NCBI GenBank assembly: GCA_024684175.1
Contig: JAIKXJ010000063.1
Coordinates: forward strand, 189,576-253,575
Source of the DNA: Erysipelotrichaceae bacterium
GTDB lineage: Bacteria > Bacillota_I > Bacilli_A > Erysipelotrichales > Erysipelotrichaceae
Reading direction: 5' to 3'
DNA length: 64,000 nucleotides
The notes under the pieces were generated by a model that was not told the DNA's origin, did no database searches, and saw only the letters and a program-made list of their open reading frames with translations. How positions within the stretch are numbered: the stretch's first letter is position 1; each line of letters starts with the position of its first letter. The position numbers and the translations under genes were made by a program. This document shows positions 25,457 to 33,634 of this stretch, one piece after another.

Positions 25457-25983
25457 TTATCTTCTCTTTCCGGTGCCAGCCACCCTTTCAGGATCTCCAA
25501 GGCCTTTTCCGCAACATCGACGACACCTTCCTTGGTCTTTTCGACGGCAGCCTTGACATCTTCTCTGTTCATAAAGTTATTGATCTCTTGCGATACATTG
25601 CCGATCATCTCTTCGAACCCGCTTTTCTCTTCCGCAGCAGGTCCGTTCTCATCTTTGGGCTCTTCCTCAGTCTCTTCTTTGACTGCTCTGTCCGCTTTCA
25701 GCTGATCGATCTTATGCAATGCATTTTCATAAAGATCCTTCGATCTGGTCTTGACGGTCTGAATGACTTTGGAAACTTCTTCTTCGTTGACCGTTTCCTC
25801 CATCATCGTCCTGAGCTTGTCGGAAGCTTCGTTAAAGACTTTGACCGCCTTGTTTTTGATCATTTCCGCTTTGCGGGCGATATCCTCGTCATCATCTGCA
25901 GCATTCTGACTGAGCGTATCGACTTTTTCCTTGAGGTCTTCAATGAGCTCTTTCAATGATTCTACGATATCTTTCTCTTCCAT
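25453..25983 (-). CDS. YtxH-like coiled-coil protein
   Basis: A 176-residue, strongly charged, mostly helical protein with heptad-like segments (residues 1-30, 40-95 and 130-165) and a Glu-rich linker near residue 105. It has no signal peptide or membrane segment. Its position between a DUF948-like gene and ccpA matches ytxH of Bacillus, a stress-related protein of unclear function; sequence similarity alone would not settle this. It is coupled by one-base (TAATG) and four-base overlaps to its neighbours. Confidence 0.6.
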   Translation of the reverse strand: MEEKDIVESLKELIEDLKEKVDTLSQNAADDDEDIARKAEMIKNKAVKVFNEASDKLRTMMEETVNEEEVSKVIQTVKTRSKDLYENALHKIDQLKADRAVKEETEEEPKDENGPAAEEKSGFEEMIGNVSQEINNFMNREDVKAAVEKTKEGVVDVAEKALEILKGWLAPEREDK

Positions 25984-26375
25984 TATCGGCCTCCTATGAT
26001 GTCCTCGGGACTTGGTTCTTTGAGCTCATCCGCCTTCTCATCATCTCTGACGAAAGCGACGACTCTTTCTTTGATATCACCGGCATTCTTGACGACGAAA
26101 TCCTTCGCTTCTCTGACAGCGACCAAAGTCGCATCATGCGCCTTGTCGACGGTCCCGGATACTTTGGCGACCGTATCCAAAGGAGCCTGGACTTTTTCGA
26201 TCGAACGATCGACGAGATCGATCGTTCCGTGAGTCTTCAGCAATGTGGAATCCACACTGGACATGACTTTGATCAGTTTTATAAGCAATATGATAACGCA
26301 GACCAGGCAGACTGCTCCGAGTATAGGAATGAGATCCTTGCACAGATCTCTGAATGCAATGATAAAAGCGTCCAT
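25983..26375 (-). CDS. YtxG-like DUF948 membrane protein
   Basis: A 130-residue protein with one N-terminal membrane segment (about 15-36) followed by a long helical region (VDSTLLKTHGTIDLVDRSIEKVQAPLDTVAKVSGTVDKAH) typical of DUF948/YtxG proteins. It is the first gene of the operon leading to ccpA and tyrS. An AAGGAAGG ribosome binding site lies eight bases before the ATG. The function of the family is not established. Confidence 0.65.
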   Translation of the reverse strand: MDAFIIAFRDLCKDLIPILGAVCLVCVIILLIKLIKVMSSVDSTLLKTHGTIDLVDRSIEKVQAPLDTVAKVSGTVDKAHDATLVAVREAKDFVVKNAGDIKERVVAFVRDDEKADELKEPSPEDIIGGR

Positions 26376-26398
26376 AATATATACCTTCCTTATTATGT

Positions 26399-26427
26399 AT
26401 TCTAATCCATTATGAAAATATTTTCAA
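26399..26427 (-). promoter_or_regulatory. Promoter of the ytxG-ytxH-ccpA-tyrS operon
   Basis: Minus-strand TTGAAA (26422-26427), 17 bp, TAGAAT (26399-26404), just after the murC terminator. Confidence 0.7.
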
Positions 26428-26446
26428 TTGTTTGTATGCCTTTACA

Positions 26447-26473
26447 ACAAAAAAGGAACTACAAGAGTTCCTT
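26447..26473 (-). terminator. murC terminator
   Basis: AAGGAACT/AGTTCCTT stem with a five-base loop and a six-T tail on the minus strand. The stem includes the last codons and stop of murC. Confidence 0.85.
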
Positions 26474-27754
26474 TACCATTTCCGCTATATTGTAGATATC
26501 TTTGCTCGACATGAACACGAGACATTCACCTTTGTGTTTTGCCAGGATCTGAGCTCCGGCCTCATCTTCGCTGAGCACCTTGCTGCCGGGGATCCTGTCG
26601 GCAAGATATGTGATATCGATGTCTGTCCCGTCCTGTTTGTCATCGATCGAAGTGAAGTCGAGCAGATAGATCTCGTCCGCTTTCATCAGAGCGTCTTTGA
26701 ACTGATCTGCAAAATACAAGACTCTTGAAGCGCGGTGCGGTTTGAAGATCGCGATGATCTTTCTGTCCGGGAAGCGCCTGCGGGAAGCTTCGATCGTCAC
26801 TTTCACTTCCGTCGGATGGTGGGCATAGTCATCGACAAAGATCGTACCTTTGTACTCTTCGACCACATAACGGCGTTTCGGACCGACATAAGAATTCAAA
26901 GCCTCTTCAACTCTTGCGGGATCGAAGCCCATGTAGTGAGCTAAAGACAGAACACCCAGGATATCGATCATCAGATGATCGCCGACGAACGGCACATCGT
27001 AGTGAGCGATCTTTTCTCCTCTGAACATCAGATCGAACGCCGACCTTGCAGTATCGGAAGAAAGACCTTCGATATAATAGTCATTTTCTCTGCTCAGACC
27101 GAAGGAAAAAGCTTCCTGCGGAAAGACGAGTTTTCTGCACCAGGGGTCATCTCCGTAATAGAAGACCGCCTTAGAGACGTTGCGTACGAATTCCTGGTAG
27201 GCATCGAAATAATCCTGTTCATTCTTGAAATAGTCGACATGATCGATCTCGATATTGGTGATGATCGCATATTCCGGATGGTAAGCCAGGAAATGCCTGC
27301 GGAACTCACAGGACTCCACACAAAGATATTGAGCATCCTGACTCAGGAATCCTTCGCCGTCACCGATCAGATAACCTGTCGGACCGAATTCCGAGAATAC
27401 CGTTTTGGCGATCGTCGTCGTCGTCGTTTTACCGTGAGACCCGCAGACGGAGATCGACGAATAATCCTTCATCAATTCTCCCAGGAACTCGTGATAGCGG
27501 TAGCACTTACACAGTTTTCTTGCCTGAACGACTTCCGGAAAATCCTCCAAAAAGGCGTTGCCGATGATGACGGTGTATTCCGGCCGGATATTGTTTTCGT
27601 CAAAAGGAAAGATCTCGATCCCCCTTTTTACCAGTTCATCTTCCGTAAAAAAGTGCTTGGTCAGATCGGAACCGCAGACTTCATAGCCCAGATCATAAAG
27701 CATCGCTGCCAGCGATGCCATGCCTGTCCCTTTGATGCCGATAAAATAATACAT
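26459..27754 (-). CDS. murC: UDP-N-acetylmuramate--L-alanine ligase
   Basis: The Mur ligase that adds L-Ala to UDP-MurNAc in the cytoplasm. The N-terminal dinucleotide-like motif is GIKGTGMASLA, the ATP loop is GSHGKTTTTT (residues 105-114), and the central domain shows NIEIDHVDYF and GPKRRYVVEEY with DDYAHHPTEV. Length (431 aa) is normal. It overlaps the upstream acidic-protein gene by one base (TAATG) and lies next to the ytxG operon, an arrangement also found in Bacillus. Confidence 0.96.
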   Translation of the reverse strand: MYYFIGIKGTGMASLAAMLYDLGYEVCGSDLTKHFFTEDELVKRGIEIFPFDENNIRPEYTVIIGNAFLEDFPEVVQARKLCKCYRYHEFLGELMKDYSSISVCGSHGKTTTTTIAKTVFSEFGPTGYLIGDGEGFLSQDAQYLCVESCEFRRHFLAYHPEYAIITNIEIDHVDYFKNEQDYFDAYQEFVRNVSKAVFYYGDDPWCRKLVFPQEAFSFGLSRENDYYIEGLSSDTARSAFDLMFRGEKIAHYDVPFVGDHLMIDILGVLSLAHYMGFDPARVEEALNSYVGPKRRYVVEEYKGTIFVDDYAHHPTEVKVTIEASRRRFPDRKIIAIFKPHRASRVLYFADQFKDALMKADEIYLLDFTSIDDKQDGTDIDITYLADRIPGSKVLSEDEAGAQILAKHKGECLVFMSSKDIYNIAEMVKELL

Positions 27755-28320
27755 TATTCTTCTTCCTCGTAAGAATCGAACAGGTTGATCTCCTGATCAT
27801 CCTTATCGTCGATGTCATCGTATGTATGATCGTCATAACCGTAGTCTTCGTCGATCAGTCTGTGAAGTTCTTCCTCATCCTCATCGACAAGTCCGGCGAA
27901 AAGATCGGGGTGGTCTTTTTCATAATCTTCTCTGCTTCCGTAACCGTAGATCGGTGATGTGATGATCTCGAGATGAGAAGAATCCGGACGGTTGGTCAGA
28001 GATTCGTTGACGGAAACGGAAGCTGTGATCTCCGGTTTGTTTTCCTTGATCACGCCAAAGATCGGCGAGATCTGCGAAGAGAACTCATAATCACCGTAGA
28101 CATTTTCCGGTTCTTTCTTCTCCGGTTTCTTCTTCGGATCATCCAGATCGATGAAAGCGGATTTTTCCGGCTTACGATATAAAATATCTGCCGCCCTGAC
28201 AGTCTTTCCCTGTTTCTTTGCCGGCTTCGGCTCAACTTTCGGTTTGACGTAGACTTCTTCTTCGTCTTCTTCCGGTTCAAACAGGATATCGATGAATTTC
28301 TTCTTTATATCGCTTCTCAT
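27754..28320 (-). CDS. Acidic protein upstream of murC with paired SPI(F/Y)G motifs
   Basis: A 188-residue protein I do not recognise. It has no signal peptide or membrane segment. It is low-complexity: a Lys/Pro-rich stretch (25-75), then an extremely acidic tail (about 145-188). Two short matching motifs stand out in the middle, ISPIFG near 84 and TSPIYG near 121, which look like repeated docking peptides in a disordered protein. It shares one base with murC, so the two are coupled, and it has an AGAGGTGGG ribosome binding site. A role in cell-wall or division assembly is only a guess from position. Confidence 0.7.
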   Translation of the reverse strand: MRSDIKKKFIDILFEPEEDEEEVYVKPKVEPKPAKKQGKTVRAADILYRKPEKSAFIDLDDPKKKPEKKEPENVYGDYEFSSQISPIFGVIKENKPEITASVSVNESLTNRPDSSHLEIITSPIYGYGSREDYEKDHPDLFAGLVDEDEEELHRLIDEDYGYDDHTYDDIDDKDDQEINLFDSYEEEE

Positions 28321-28373
28321 TTCCCACCTCTTCTTTTTTACATTCTACAACATTTTATTCACGCACAGACGCA

Positions 28374-29036
28374 CTATTGAGAATCACCGCTCTCCCGTCC
28401 GTCGATCATGAAATCATTGACGTTGCCGTTGACCGGCATGATCGTTTCAAACAGATTCACCTGTTTCTTCTCGTAGTCCACTTCCGTCTTTGACGAATAT
28501 GCGCTGATGACTTCGTTATGACGGATCGCAGCGCTCTTGGCGATCATCAGGATGCGCGAAGTCATATCAACAAGATCCGACAGCGAAGCATAGCCGTAAA
28601 ACAACAATTCTCTGGAGCGGAAATAGGTCAGATACTGCCGGTCATAAGAATAGACACGGTAAGAGTATTCGCGTGAGACGCCATCTGCATCGACGAACGT
28701 ACTGTTTCTTTCATAAATGAGTCTGGAAGGATCGAAAAAACCTTCATCCGTCATCCCCTGATCCTTATAATAATGCTCATTGATGATCCCGGAAATATTG
28801 ATATCCATGACGAAGTTTGAAGAATTATAAGAAAAACGGCTGCTGAGCATGTCGCCCTCAAGCTCTCCGGTACCGCTTGGCAGATAGTAATCGATATATC
28901 GGGAATAGCTGTTGCGTCGTATCCGTTCTGTCGACTGTTCCGAAGCGAAGACATTATCGAGCCTCTTGCTCAGATCATCTTGTGCTACACAGCCGCTCAA
29001 CAGGATACAAATAAAAAACACTATGATCTTTTTCAC
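28374..29036 (-). CDS. Hypothetical lipoprotein, GTG start
   Basis: A 220-residue lipoprotein (lipobox LLSGC, Cys16) of unknown function. The start is GTG. An extended -10 (TGTTAGAAT) lies exactly six bases before it and no ribosome binding site exists, so the message is probably leaderless. The mature region is rich in Tyr, Arg and Ser and has no motif I can name. It is separated by only four bases from the radC stop, and its promoter lies at the end of radC. Confidence 0.75.
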   Translation of the reverse strand: MKKIIVFFICILLSGCVAQDDLSKRLDNVFASEQSTERIRRNSYSRYIDYYLPSGTGELEGDMLSSRFSYNSSNFVMDINISGIINEHYYKDQGMTDEGFFDPSRLIYERNSTFVDADGVSREYSYRVYSYDRQYLTYFRSRELLFYGYASLSDLVDMTSRILMIAKSAAIRHNEVISAYSSKTEVDYEKKQVNLFETIMPVNGNVNDFMIDGRESGDSQ

Positions 29037-29040
29037 AACC

Positions 29041-29700
29041 CTATTCTAACATACTATGATTCTTAAAACTAAAATAGCCGCTTTTCGAAACGATGATATG
29101 ATCGACCAGAGGAATGGACACCAGTTCGCAAGCCCGATAGAGTCTTTGCGTCAGCTCGATGTCTGCGTGAGAAGGCTTCAGATTGTCACTGGGGTGATTG
29201 TGAGCGACCAGGATCCCGGAAGCTTTCATCAGTATCGCCTTGCGCAAGATCTCATCCACACCGACTGTCGCCATGTTCTTGTTGCCTTTGTACATGACTT
29301 CGGAACGGATGATACGGTTACGGCCGTTGAGATAGATGACGAAAAACTGTTCCTGACTGCAGAAACCCAGGTTGAAACGCAACCATTCCACCACCTTGTT
29401 CGGTGAAGAGAGCTCCGCCTCCGAAACATGGTCGACCCGGCTCAGCCGCTTTGCGACTTCCAGGATCGCCAGGATCTCCAGGGCTTTAGCTTGTTTTATC
29501 CCCTTGACGGAGATCAGTTCCTCATATGTCAGAGCCAGCAGATTCTCGAAGCCGTTGGCAAGTTCGATCACTTCTTCCGCCAGACCGAAGACGTTTTTAT
29601 CTTTGCAGGCGCTTTTGATGATCAGCGCCAGAAGCTCTTTGTTGCTTAAAGAGGCGATCCCCGTCTGAAGTGCTTTTTCTCTCGGCATCAGTTCATTCAT
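29041..29700 (-). CDS. radC: RadC/YsxA-family JAMM-domain protein
   Basis: A 219-residue RadC-family protein. An N-terminal helix-hairpin-helix region (about 1-95, with ELISVKGIKQAKALEILAILEVAKR) precedes a JAMM/MPN metal-binding domain with the motif VAHNHPSDNLKPSHADIE. Despite the name, a DNA-repair function is doubtful for this family. It starts inside the end of the preceding lipoprotein gene (8-bp overlap), so translation is probably coupled. A second Met at residue 5 is an alternative start. Confidence 0.92.
   Translation of the reverse strand: MNELMPREKALQTGIASLSNKELLALIIKSACKDKNVFGLAEEVIELANGFENLLALTYEELISVKGIKQAKALEILAILEVAKRLSRVDHVSEAELSSPNKVVEWLRFNLGFCSQEQFFVIYLNGRNRIIRSEVMYKGNKNMATVGVDEILRKAILMKASGILVAHNHPSDNLKPSHADIELTQRLYRACELVSIPLVDHIIVSKSGYFSFKNHSMLE
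29043..29051 (-). promoter_or_regulatory. Extended -10 of the GTG-start lipoprotein gene
   Basis: TGTTAGAAT on the minus strand, six bases before the GTG codon, overlapping the radC stop. It predicts a leaderless transcript. Confidence 0.55.
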
Positions 29701-30040
29701 CGCACTGAAACCTCTTTGTTTTCAGGGATTCGACCGTCCTGGAAAATGAACAGCCCTTTTCAACCGGAAGACCGTAACGGCGGATCAAAGTGTTTTCTTC
29801 CAGCTGCACAGACTTGTCGAACTGCCGTTTCAGATCATTATAAAACGTCTTATCAGCCAGAACATTTTCCGGCAGGAAATATGTCTCCTGAACTTCGATG
29901 CTCAGCAGTGCGTCGTTGACGCCTTTCAATGACAAGGCCAGGGTATCGTTTGAATCATAGGTGATACAGGATACGCTGCGCTGTCTGGCACATCCGCATA
30001 ATAAAAACAAAAGGATCAGACATTCTCTTTTCTTTTCCAT
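29693..30040 (-). CDS. Small hypothetical lipoprotein
   Basis: A 115-residue lipoprotein (MEKKRECLILLFLLCGC, Cys17) with no recognised domain. The start was chosen at the Met that opens the signal peptide, after AAGAAGAG; the longer frame has an implausible N-terminus. It overlaps the upstream VanZ-like gene by 25 bp and the downstream radC by 8 bp. Confidence 0.7.
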   Translation of the reverse strand: MEKKRECLILLFLLCGCARQRSVSCITYDSNDTLALSLKGVNDALLSIEVQETYFLPENVLADKTFYNDLKRQFDKSVQLEENTLIRRYGLPVEKGCSFSRTVESLKTKRFQCDE

Positions 30041-30474
30041 CTCTTCTTGATCAGACGACAGATTAAGATCCCGAGGAAAGCACCGGAAGAATCGATGAGG
30101 ACATCCTTGAAAGAACAATAACGTCCCTGCACGAACAGCTGGTGGAACTCATCGCTTGCGGCATAGGCCACCGCATAAAGAAGCGGCAGCAGGAACGTAT
30201 GATCTTTGCTGTATCCTTCGTAATTCACCTTGATCAGTATGCCAAGGATCATGAACTCGGTAAAATGCGCGAGCTTGCGGATGAACTGCCCGTAGCGGGC
30301 GAAGAATTCTTCGATCTCCATGCCGGATGATGCCGTCAGAAAATGATAGACTTTGTAGATCAGTTCCGTCGCAAGATTCGACGTCGCTTCCGATTCCATC
30401 TGCGGCTGTGCCGACATATAAAAGATAAGTGCCATCCACAGGATCAGCAGGATGGCTTTGATCGCTTTTTTCAC
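30016..30474 (-). CDS. VanZ-family membrane protein, GTG start
   Basis: A 152-residue membrane protein of the VanZ family. The diagnostic blocks are FYMSAQP near the N-terminus, KLAHFTEFMILG, and SDEFHQLFVQGRYCSFKDVLIDSSGAFLG. Members include the teicoplanin-resistance protein VanZ and phage-related relatives, but most have unknown roles. The start codon is GTG, with an extended -10 (TGGTATGAT) six bases upstream and no ribosome binding site. It heads the VanZ-lipoprotein-radC group. Confidence 0.85.
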   Translation of the reverse strand: MKKAIKAILLILWMALIFYMSAQPQMESEATSNLATELIYKVYHFLTASSGMEIEEFFARYGQFIRKLAHFTEFMILGILIKVNYEGYSKDHTFLLPLLYAVAYAASDEFHQLFVQGRYCSFKDVLIDSSGAFLGILICRLIKKRWKRKENV

Positions 30475-30480
30475 GATATC

Positions 30481-30489
30481 ATCATACCA
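30481..30489 (-). promoter_or_regulatory. Extended -10 of the VanZ-like gene
   Basis: TGGTATGAT on the minus strand ends six bases before the GTG start. Predicts a leaderless message. It overlaps the stop of the SAF-domain gene at 30490. Confidence 0.55.
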
Positions 30490-31185
30490 TCATTGCAGAT
30501 AAGACAATACCTCGGCATCTTCATTGAGTTTTGAACGCGCGTTCACCGCATAGCTGTGATCGGATGTGAAAACACTGAGACTTCCGACCATCAGCGCCTT
30601 GTTGAGCAGCTTCACATGTTCTTTTTCCACGGCGATACAGACCGCCAGGATGCGCGGATCCTCCTCAAAATCTCTGATCATCCTTCCCTGCGGGTCATAC
30701 AAGCCGATCACGCGGCAGTCTTCCAGCAGCAGATCGGAAAATGCACCATCGCTGTTCTTGACGGTCAGATAGATGTTCACGCTCATATTGACCGCCAGGC
30801 TTCCGGTGTTGATCTTGACTTCGTTTGCATACAGATCATAGCTCACTTCTCCGTCATTCAGCAGCGTCGAAGGAAGATCGCCGATGTCTTCTTCCAAAGC
30901 GCCTTTATAGATCAGGGAACCTTTTGCCAGAGAGTAGGAAAGCCGGACATACTTGTCCAAGATCTCCTTCGGATCGGTACATACATCTTGGGTCAGATAA
31001 GCTCTCGGTACCTCGATCATCGTCAGATCTTCCTTGTTCAGTTTCGTTCTTTGAAACAGCTGATGGGAAGCTACGGGCACTTTCACATAGTCTTCCCGGT
31101 ACTTCACATAGGCGCTCAAAGAGAAAAACAGGCACAAGCCCAGACAAAGCAGATCGAAAACGATCAACAGGACCTTTTTTATCAT
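30490..31185 (-). CDS. SAF-domain membrane-anchored protein
   Basis: A 231-residue protein with one N-terminal membrane segment (about 4-26) and a following SAF-like domain: VASHQLFQRTKLNKEDLTMIEVPRAYL, then AKGSLIYKGAL. This resembles CpaB/RcpC pilus proteins and FlgA. No pilus, secretion or flagellar genes are nearby, so the partner is unknown. A TAGGAGG ribosome binding site fixes the start. Confidence 0.7.
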   Translation of the reverse strand: MIKKVLLIVFDLLCLGLCLFFSLSAYVKYREDYVKVPVASHQLFQRTKLNKEDLTMIEVPRAYLTQDVCTDPKEILDKYVRLSYSLAKGSLIYKGALEEDIGDLPSTLLNDGEVSYDLYANEVKINTGSLAVNMSVNIYLTVKNSDGAFSDLLLEDCRVIGLYDPQGRMIRDFEEDPRILAVCIAVEKEHVKLLNKALMVGSLSVFTSDHSYAVNARSKLNEDAEVLSYLQ

Positions 31186-31250
31186 CTGATAAACCTCCTA
31201 ATCATTATTTGAAAAAAGAAGCCCCGATACCTAAAAAAGAATAAAACAAA

Positions 31251-31275
31251 ATAAAAAAGAGATCATTCCGATCTC
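31251..31275 (-). terminator. Terminator of the S1-domain gene
   Basis: GAGATC/GATCTC stem with a five-base loop, followed by six T on the minus strand. The stop codon lies within it. Confidence 0.75.
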
Positions 31276-31634
31276 CTCTTCTCATTGTCGATCCATTCGT
31301 CCATGTGATCGCGGATGGTACCGAAGCCTCTGATCGACTCCGGCATCCCTTGAAATCTGACTCGTTTGGTATAACGCCGAGTATTCTGCGACAGTGCCTT
31401 GAACGACAGTCTGAGCTGTTTGTGTTCATAATCGATATCGATGACCTTGACCATCACATATTCATCGACCTGTACGAAATTATCGATGTTCCTGACGAAG
31501 CCGTTGGAGATCTCCGAGATATGGATCAGTCCCGTAACGCCGTCATCGAACTTGACGAAAGCACCGTACGGCTTGATGCCGGTGATCTTCCCATATACGG
31601 TCATTCCTACTTTATAATCTTTGATAGAGCTCAT
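31263..31634 (-). CDS. S1-domain RNA-binding protein (CvfD/YugI-like)
   Basis: A 123-residue protein with one S1 domain (about 5-78: VGMTVYGKITGIKPYGAFVKFDDGVTGLIHISEISNGFV) and a short basic tail. It is similar to the Bacillota general stress protein 13 / CvfD group, which bind ribosomes or mRNA and act after transcription. It is divergent from the PAP2 gene; a TATAAT lies nine bases before its ATG. Confidence 0.88.
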   Translation of the reverse strand: MSSIKDYKVGMTVYGKITGIKPYGAFVKFDDGVTGLIHISEISNGFVRNIDNFVQVDEYVMVKVIDIDYEHKQLRLSFKALSQNTRRYTKRVRFQGMPESIRGFGTIRDHMDEWIDNEKRRSE

Positions 31635-31643
31635 ACCTGAACA

Positions 31644-31661
31644 ATTATACCATGATATAAT
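31644..31661. promoter_or_regulatory. Back-to-back -10 boxes, S1 gene and PAP2 gene
   Basis: A minus-strand TATAAT (31644-31649) and a plus-strand TATAAT (31656-31661) serve the two divergent genes. They lie nine and eight bases from the respective ATG codons, with no ribosome binding sites, so both messages should have almost no leader. Confidence 0.55.
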
Positions 31662-31669
31662 ATTTCAGT

Positions 31670-32122
31670 ATGTTAAAGAATTACTATCCGCTGATATCCT
31701 TTCTTATCGCCGTGATCATCGCTCAAGGAGTCAAACCTATCATCATGCTGGTGAAGACCGGTGATTTCCGCCTGAAATACCTGATCGCCTCAGGCGGCTA
31801 TCCAAGTTCTCACTCTGCCGGAGTCGTTGCCCTGTGCCTTTCCATCGGACTGAAGGATGGTTTTGATTCGTCCTTGTTTGCGATCGCCTTTGCGATCATG
31901 ACCATAACGATGTTCGATGCCGTCAATGTCCGCTATTACTCCGGGCGAAATATCTCATTGACCCAGCAGCTGATCGAAGATCTGCGCTATATCATCGAGA
32001 TGAAAGATCCGATCTACGATGAAAAGTTCAAAGAAGTCCTCGGACACACCAAACTCGAACTGATCGCGGGCGTTTTTCTTGGAATTCTGGTAAGTATAGT
32101 GCTATATTTTTTATGGAGATGA
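31670..32122 (+). CDS. Divergent PAP2-family membrane protein (YuiD-like)
   Basis: A 150-residue membrane protein of the divergent PAP2 family. It has the typical QGVKPIIMLVKTGDFRL, ASGGYPSSHSAGVVAL and FDAVNVRYYSGRN blocks, including the SxxHS motif seen in acid phosphatase relatives. Three or four hydrophobic segments are visible. The enzymatic activity of this branch is uncertain. It is followed by a NifU-like gene 10 bp downstream. Confidence 0.9.
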   Translation: MLKNYYPLISFLIAVIIAQGVKPIIMLVKTGDFRLKYLIASGGYPSSHSAGVVALCLSIGLKDGFDSSLFAIAFAIMTITMFDAVNVRYYSGRNISLTQQLIEDLRYIIEMKDPIYDEKFKEVLGHTKLELIAGVFLGILVSIVLYFLWR

Positions 32123-32132
32123 AACAAGTCAT

Positions 32133-32366
32133 ATGAACAGAGAAGAAAAGATCAGACAGATCGAAAAGACGATCGAAAAAGTCAGACCATACATTCAAAA
32201 CGACGGCGGCGATGTCCAGTTCGTCAAACTCGAAGACGATATCGTCTATGTCAGCGTCCATGGCGCCTGCGTCGGCTGCATGGCTCTGGACTATACCCTC
32301 AAAGAGGGCGTCGAAGCTTTGATCCTGGATGAAGTCGAAGGGATCAAGGAAGTAAGGCTAGCTTAA
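32133..32366 (+). CDS. NifU C-terminal domain protein
   Basis: A 77-residue stand-alone NifU C-terminal (Nfu) domain, which binds and delivers iron-sulfur clusters. The conserved features are NDGGDVQFV and the CVGCMA motif (CxxC). No SUF genes lie nearby, but several iron-sulfur enzymes do (IspH, RimO). It is probably cotranscribed with the PAP2 gene and ends at a strong bidirectional terminator. Confidence 0.92.
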   Translation: MNREEKIRQIEKTIEKVRPYIQNDGGDVQFVKLEDDIVYVSVHGACVGCMALDYTLKEGVEALILDEVEGIKEVRLA

Positions 32367-32393
32367 AAAAGATGGAAGCTTCCATCTTTTTTT
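32365..32393. terminator. Bidirectional terminator
   Basis: A palindromic GATGGAAGCTTCCATC stem with A and T runs on the two sides, between the nifU-like gene and the convergent methyltransferase gene. Confidence 0.9.
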
Positions 32394-32395
32394 CT

Positions 32396-33583
32396 TTATC
32401 TGTTATTTACCTGGACGATCACACACTTCAGATAATCCGAAACATTGCTTCCGAGCAGGATCGGATGATCCGGAGCCTGTGCGCGGTTCTCAACGAGCCT
32501 AAGACGTTTATGCGAATCGTTGGCTGCTGACAGGATGATCTTCATGAACAGGTCTCTCGGCATATATTCACTGCAGGAGCAGCTGACCAGGAAGCCGCCC
32601 GGACGCAAAAGTTTCATCGCCCGGTAATTGATCTCTTTATAGCCCTTGGACGCATTCTTGACGGAATTCTTTGACTTGGTGAATGCCGGCGGATCGAGGA
32701 TGATCACATCAAAACGCTTCTTCTGCCTCTCCGCTTCGATCAGATAATCAAAGACGTCCGCAACGATGAACTCCGTATTGTTGAATCCGTTGAGCCCGCT
32801 GTTTTCCTTGGCCTGATCGATCGCCAGCTGCGAAGCATCGATACCGATGACGCTCTTGGCGACCTTCGCCGCACTCAGGGCAAAACCGCCTGTATGGGTG
32901 CAACAATCCAGGACTTCCTTGCCGACACATAATCTGCGTATGGCCAGATGATTGTATTTCTGATCGAGGAAATAGCCGGTCTTCTGCCCTTCGGCAATGT
33001 TGACCTTCAGTCTGACGCCGTTTTCATCGACTTCGATCAAAGTCGGAAACTCTTCCGATAAAAAGCCTTTGACCCGCTCAAGTCCTTCCAGAGTCCTGAC
33101 CCGGGCATCACTGCGCTCATAGATACCGCGGATCTTTATACCATCCTCTTCCAGGACTTTGCGCATCATCCTGACCAGGACATCTTTCCTGGCCTCCATG
33201 CCCAGCGTGTCGATCTCGAAAACGAGACAGTCGTTGAATTTGTCGATGATGAGCCCGGGCAGCCGGTCGGAATCCGAGAACACGATACGGCAGCAGCCGG
33301 TCTCGACGACTGCTTTGCGGTATTCCCAGGCATCTTTGAAGCGTTCGTAAAAGAACGCATCATCGATGATCTCCCCTTTCCTTCTTGAAAGGATGCGGAT
33401 GCGGATCTTGGAATGATCGTTGATATAACCAAAGCCGATGAAATCATCTTTATAGGAGACGACTTCCACGATATCGCCGTTCTCATACGGACCGGAGATC
33501 TGATCGATCTCGTTATCGAAGATCCACAGACCGCCCGCAGAGATCGTCCTTCCTTCATTTCTTTTTAATGTAACTTTGACCAT
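32396..33583 (-). CDS. Class I rRNA (cytosine-C5) methyltransferase, RlmI-like
   Basis: A 395-residue SAM-dependent methyltransferase of the RlmI/YccW group, which methylates 23S rRNA cytosine C1962 in E. coli. An N-terminal PUA domain (about 1-75) is followed by an EEHB linker and a Rossmann domain with LDCCTHTGGFALSAA (motif I), IILDPPAFTKSKN (motif IV) and the catalytic VSCSCS loop. A TACAAT box lies exactly six bases before the ATG with no ribosome binding site. Confidence 0.92.
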   Translation of the reverse strand: MVKVTLKRNEGRTISAGGLWIFDNEIDQISGPYENGDIVEVVSYKDDFIGFGYINDHSKIRIRILSRRKGEIIDDAFFYERFKDAWEYRKAVVETGCCRIVFSDSDRLPGLIIDKFNDCLVFEIDTLGMEARKDVLVRMMRKVLEEDGIKIRGIYERSDARVRTLEGLERVKGFLSEEFPTLIEVDENGVRLKVNIAEGQKTGYFLDQKYNHLAIRRLCVGKEVLDCCTHTGGFALSAAKVAKSVIGIDASQLAIDQAKENSGLNGFNNTEFIVADVFDYLIEAERQKKRFDVIILDPPAFTKSKNSVKNASKGYKEINYRAMKLLRPGGFLVSCSCSEYMPRDLFMKIILSAANDSHKRLRLVENRAQAPDHPILLGSNVSDYLKCVIVQVNNR

Positions 33584-33589
33584 ACACTT

Positions 33590-33595
33590 ATTGTA
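33590..33595 (-). promoter_or_regulatory. -10 box of the RlmI-like gene
   Basis: Minus-strand TACAAT followed by six bases (AAGTGT) and the ATG. It lies directly after the ileS terminator. Confidence 0.5.
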
Positions 33596-33604
33596 CTACA
33601 CAAA

Positions 33605-33627
33605 GAAAAAGGATCCCGCAGGATCCT
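33605..33627 (-). terminator. ileS terminator
   Basis: AGGATCC/GGATCCT stem with a four-base loop and five T on the minus strand. Confidence 0.8.
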
Positions 33628-33634
33628 GATTTTC

